Assembly (NCBI RefSeq): GCF_000236905.1
Contig: NC_016521.1
Span: 310,001-374,000 of the forward strand
Length of the DNA stretch: 64,000 nucleotides
Source: Tetrapisispora phaffii CBS 4417
Lineage: Eukaryota; Ascomycota; Saccharomycetes; Saccharomycetales; Saccharomycetaceae
Reading direction: 5' to 3'
The notes under the pieces were generated by a model. That model was given only the letters and a program-made list of their open reading frames with translations, did no database searches and was not told the DNA's origin. A program made the position numbers and the translations under genes. This document shows positions 61,134 to 64,000 of the stretch, one piece after another (within the stretch, counting starts at the first letter, position 1; each line of letters starts with the position of its first letter).

Positions 61134-62323
61134 TGCAACTTATATATTGAAAACAATTATAATCAACTATCTTAAACCTTTTTCCCTTATTGACCCAGGG
61201 ATACCTCGAGTATTTTGTTTTACAATTACGTATTTTAATAAATGCCTACAATTTTCAGACGTATCGAAGACTAAATTGTATTGGAAATTATGATTTCTGA
61301 TTCTGGACATAACCAGTGACTTGTAGCCTCTATTTATAAACTTTTTGTGATATCCTTATTCACCTTCTCATACTCACGGGTATTTACTATAAAAGCAATA
61401 AAAAATATCCCACATTCTGTTGAAGCTCATCGAAATCCATCGCTTGATTTTTATCATTACAATATTTCTTCCATAATAATCAGCCTTTAAAAGTCACTTT
61501 CGCGTTGTTGCTTTAAAATCCGATTTTAGTCACCAAACAGCAAAATATTGATCAAGAATTTGAAATAAGATGTAAAGAAGGGACAAGGGTCTATTCATTT
61601 ATAAAAGGGCAAAGTCATTAATGTAATTAATTAAAAGAAGGTAATGTACTGAGGCCTGGTGTTTTTCTTCAAGTGGTATCAAGGCAATTACAACTTCCTA
61701 TGTTTTTACTTCGAGGTAAAGGCCTCCCCTTGTGCCGGTGTTAAACATTGTATGACTTCTTGATCGATTGTAGTTTAATAATTGTTTAGCAAAAATCCAA
61801 ATAGTCACATATACATATAAATATCTATATTGTTAATGTATTGTAGTCTAGTAAAGTATTTACCAACTATTTATAGCACATAATATAATTTTATAGGGGG
61901 CCTTGAAATCATTTGTTGTCTAATTAGTGGCACAAAATAAATAATGTGACACATGCAAAGATCAACGAAAAAAGTAAAGCCATTATCCTCTACTCAAAAG
62001 TATAAAAATCAAATAACATACTACAGAAGATATACTCTCTGTGGAATGTTTATCAACCTCTACTAATATGATAAATATCAGGGTCTGCTCCTGTGTCACA
62101 AATTTTTATTTTAAGTCATTAGAGCATTGGGTATCACAATTACTTTAGATTTGGAACACTTATATTGGCTAAAGGTAATAAATAATATCACCCAATAACT
62201 ACTATTAGTGAAACTTTTCTAAGGCTACAAATTTAATTCATGCAATTTTAAATTGATACATTGATATTAAATTAGCACAAACGACAACAATAATAGGATT
62301 AAAATTATAAACATAATTTTATA
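61134..62323. other. Long divergent intergenic region between NGK1-type kinase and BAR gene
   Basis: 1.19 kb. AT-rich except for a GC-richer patch at about 61650-61745 carrying a 7-bp inverted repeat (GAGGCCT at 61651-61657, AGGCCTC at 61720-61726). No ORF above 60 codons, no tRNA and no recognisable operator. Confidence 0.4.
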
Positions 62324-63298
62324 ATGGTAGAGATTGAGTCAAGAGGAATTAAGGTTAAAGAAAAATATAAAGAGCCAGCTCCAGGTTATTTATTACAGCA
62401 ATCAATCAAAAATTCCAAACTTTTTGATATAGATGATCCAACTTTGAATCTAGAATTAGAAAAAGATACGATTAAATTCAATTGCATTAGAAATGGTGTT
62501 AAAAAACTGTATAGATATTCGAAGATTCAGAGGTATTCGTTTCATATGTCTGGGGTGTTTTTTTGTAATACTTTGGAGTTGTTTTATAAAATATTTGGGA
62601 AAGATGAAAATAGTAAAGGATGTGTCCATGAAACCACAAATTTTAGAACAAAAAATTCTGAATTTAATAAAGGGTATCGGGATCTTATAGATATGATATT
62701 GTTACACAATCAAATGTCAAGAATATATTGCAAAATTGAAAATTCTTTGAAATTCTTTGAAATCAAGATAATATTACCATTAAGAGCTCTGGATGAGGCC
62801 TTTTCGAAAATATCATATTATATTCAATATCGAGACAAAATTAATGTTGCTTACCATGAATTATTCATAAAATATACTGAACTGAAGGAAAAAACAAATG
62901 ATTTCACAAAATCATTGACAGGTTCAGAAGAAGTTTCGAGAATTAAAATTGAAAATAATTTAATAAGCTCTAAAGAAGATTTAGAATTAGCCAATGATAA
63001 ATTGCGAAAACAATTATCAGTATTATTCGGCTATTGTAGATCGTACTTCAAAACTTGGTTTCTCCTTTATTACTTTACAATATGCAGGATTTATTACGAC
63101 TTACAACATTTCATGAGGGCTAGTAGTGAATTTAAAAAGGTATTTAAGGTTATTTACAATCAACAGGACAAGATCAACAGTTCAGGACTAGCAGTTCCCA
63201 CTTCAAATTCCACTGAAGAAAATAATACATACACTATTAATAATAATAATTACCAACAGCAATTTCAATCAAAGGAGAATATGTATCCTGAATATTAG
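62324..63298 (+). CDS. Divergent BAR-like coiled-coil protein
   Basis: 324 residues. The central part (about 120-275) is helical and reads like a BAR domain: YRDLIDMILLHNQMSRIYCKI, then LPLRALDEAFSKISYYIQYRDKINVAYHELFIKYTELKEK, a charged region, and DLELANDKLRKQLSVLFGYCRSYFKTWFLLYYFTICRIYYDLQHFM. The order of PL-R near a first helix end, a long charged coil and aromatic-rich final helix resembles Rvs161/Rvs167, which bend membranes at endocytic sites and in cell fusion. The C-terminal 50 residues are Asn/Gln-rich without SH3. I cannot match it to a specific S. cerevisiae gene; COG8 and TCB3, the usual DAK1 neighbours, are absent. A BAR-like fold is inference from pattern. Confidence 0.6.
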   Translation: MVEIESRGIKVKEKYKEPAPGYLLQQSIKNSKLFDIDDPTLNLELEKDTIKFNCIRNGVKKLYRYSKIQRYSFHMSGVFFCNTLELFYKIFGKDENSKGCVHETTNFRTKNSEFNKGYRDLIDMILLHNQMSRIYCKIENSLKFFEIKIILPLRALDEAFSKISYYIQYRDKINVAYHELFIKYTELKEKTNDFTKSLTGSEEVSRIKIENNLISSKEDLELANDKLRKQLSVLFGYCRSYFKTWFLLYYFTICRIYYDLQHFMRASSEFKKVFKVIYNQQDKINSSGLAVPTSNSTEENNTYTINNNNYQQQFQSKENMYPEY

Positions 63299-63767
63299 TA
63301 GTTACACATTGTATTGATAATGTTTATATTCTATTAGTACTTTAATTCATTATTTTTAAATTATATAAAAAACAAAACTTGAGCAGGCAATATGGAGCAC
63401 CAACAAAGGGCTCCATATTTGCAGAAATCATGATTCAATTAAAGAAAATAGTACCAACATAACAACGTCTAATTTAATACATTGGAGATAGATTAGTCTT
63501 ATTATACAATTGTATCATAACTCGTTTTAAATCTAACATATTTTGGGTATACATAGTGTTTGGTTCCATGAAACTAAGTCCGTGCCCTTAGTCCTTATTT
63601 GAACTAACAATATATCAAATAAGGAGGAATCTAATAAAAAAGGAAAATGTTTACTTGCATGTAACTTTTGATATAGATAGTGAATTATTTCACTTATATA
63701 TTTGCAATCACATATTAGATACAATCGATAATATATTATATAATATTTAAAGGATTGAGTGCTCATA
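63299..63767. promoter_or_regulatory. DAK1 promoter region
   Basis: 469 bp; apart from the hairpin at 63387-63422 it is AT-rich with no recognised site. A minus-strand ORF overlapping the DAK1 start is a shadow frame. Confidence 0.4.
63387..63422. repeat. Hairpin-forming inverted repeat upstream of DAK1
   Basis: ATATGGAGC (63390-63398) and its exact complement GCTCCATAT (63410-63418) flank an 11-nt loop; three more base pairs (GCA/TGC, with a one-base bulge) extend the stem. It lies 90 bp past the BAR gene stop and 350 bp before the DAK1 ATG. Confidence 0.8.
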
Positions 63768-64000
63768 ATGGTTAAATCATTCGAAGTCGCTGATCCAATT
63801 GACTCTTCTTTGGAAGGTTTTGCATTGGTAAACCCTTCAATCACTTTAATTCCTGCAGAAAAAATTCTATTTAGGAAAACTGAGAAATCTCAAATTGCAT
63901 TAATTTCAGGTGGTGGTAGTGGACATGAACCAACTCATGCTGGTTTTATTGGTGATGGTATGCTAAGTGCTGCTGTGTGTGGTGATATTTTTGCCTCTCC
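63768..64000 (+). CDS. DAK1: Dihydroxyacetone kinase (3' end outside window)
   Basis: The first 77 codons are visible: [35 protein letters not shown] is the conserved N-terminus of the DhaK domain, followed by the substrate/phosphate-loop segment [32 protein letters not shown]. The enzyme phosphorylates dihydroxyacetone with ATP and detoxifies it during glycerol metabolism and osmotic stress. The substrate-binding His and the ATP-binding DhaL domain lie beyond the window. DAK1 at this place continues the chromosome XIII-type order. Confidence 0.95.
   Translation, partial: [77 protein letters not shown]

Noticed and set aside
61651..61726. GAGGCCT/AGGCCTC inverted repeat 62 bp apart
   Set aside because: Seven-base arms with a long spacer are expected by chance in a 1.2-kb region.
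63533..63844. 103-codon minus-strand ORF overlapping the DAK1 start
   Set aside because: Overlaps the well-conserved DAK1 N-terminus antisense and shows no features of its own.

Overview
This is a eukaryotic, yeast-type chromosome segment of roughly one-third G+C. It holds densely packed, almost intron-free genes, Asn/Gln-rich low-complexity proteins and short AT-rich intergenic regions. Every recognisable protein has its closest known match in the Saccharomycetaceae. The one spliced gene (RPL6) uses the yeast consensus GTATGT / TACTAAC / TAG signals. I see no tRNA, rRNA, LTR element, CRISPR or centromere.

The gene order mixes blocks that in Saccharomyces cerevisiae sit on different chromosomes. 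From 1 to 39.6 kb, orthologues of chromosome XVI (TIF5, TIP41, ERV2, SPO24, GLN1, ARP7, HTS1, NTO1), chromosome X (JSN1, BIR1, EMC2, EAF6, AIM24, BNA2) and chromosome II (MIX23, PKC1, SEA4) are interleaved, with CSR2/ECM21 at the end. From 40.8 kb onward, chromosome XIII genes (CPR3, BET5, WAR1, HMG1, FPR3, DAK1) are interleaved with chromosome XII genes (VMA6, the YLR446W/NGK1-type kinase). Several ancestral neighbours are missing (GRR1, STE18, VMA13, SRO7/77, RTG3, SFT2). This is the pattern of a post-whole-genome-duplication species that resolved duplicates differently from S. cerevisiae. The Argonaute gene points to an RNAi-retaining lineage such as Naumovozyma, Vanderwaltozyma or Tetrapisispora; I cannot name the species.

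Layout: 0-11.7 kb has a Pumilio protein (cut at the window edge), survivin-like BIR1, eIF5, EMC2, TIP41, ERV2 and SPO24. 11.7-17.3 kb has GLN1 and ARP7 set in very long, GC-rich intergenic regions. 17.7-25.8 kb has EAF6, AIM24, HTS1, BNA2, a small unknown ORF and MIX23. 26-39.6 kb is a run of large minus-strand genes: PKC1, SEA4, NTO1, CSR2/ECM21. 40.8-50.4 kb has CPR3, BET5, WAR1, HMG1 and FPR3. 51.1-54.7 kb is AGO1. 55.6-64 kb has RPL6, VMA6, a Dap1-like MAPR protein, a hexokinase-fold kinase, a divergent BAR-like protein and the start of DAK1.

Most of the window is housekeeping. The outstanding item is AGO1, a budding-yeast Argonaute with a complete D-E-D-D slicer tetrad, implying an active RNAi pathway. 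Also notable are four GC-rich islands inside long intergenic regions, one of which looks like an unannotated transcription unit with its own Rap1/TATA-type promoter, a GATA-factor site cluster upstream of GLN1, and accessory genes (MAPR, BAR) whose S. cerevisiae counterparts I cannot place by position.
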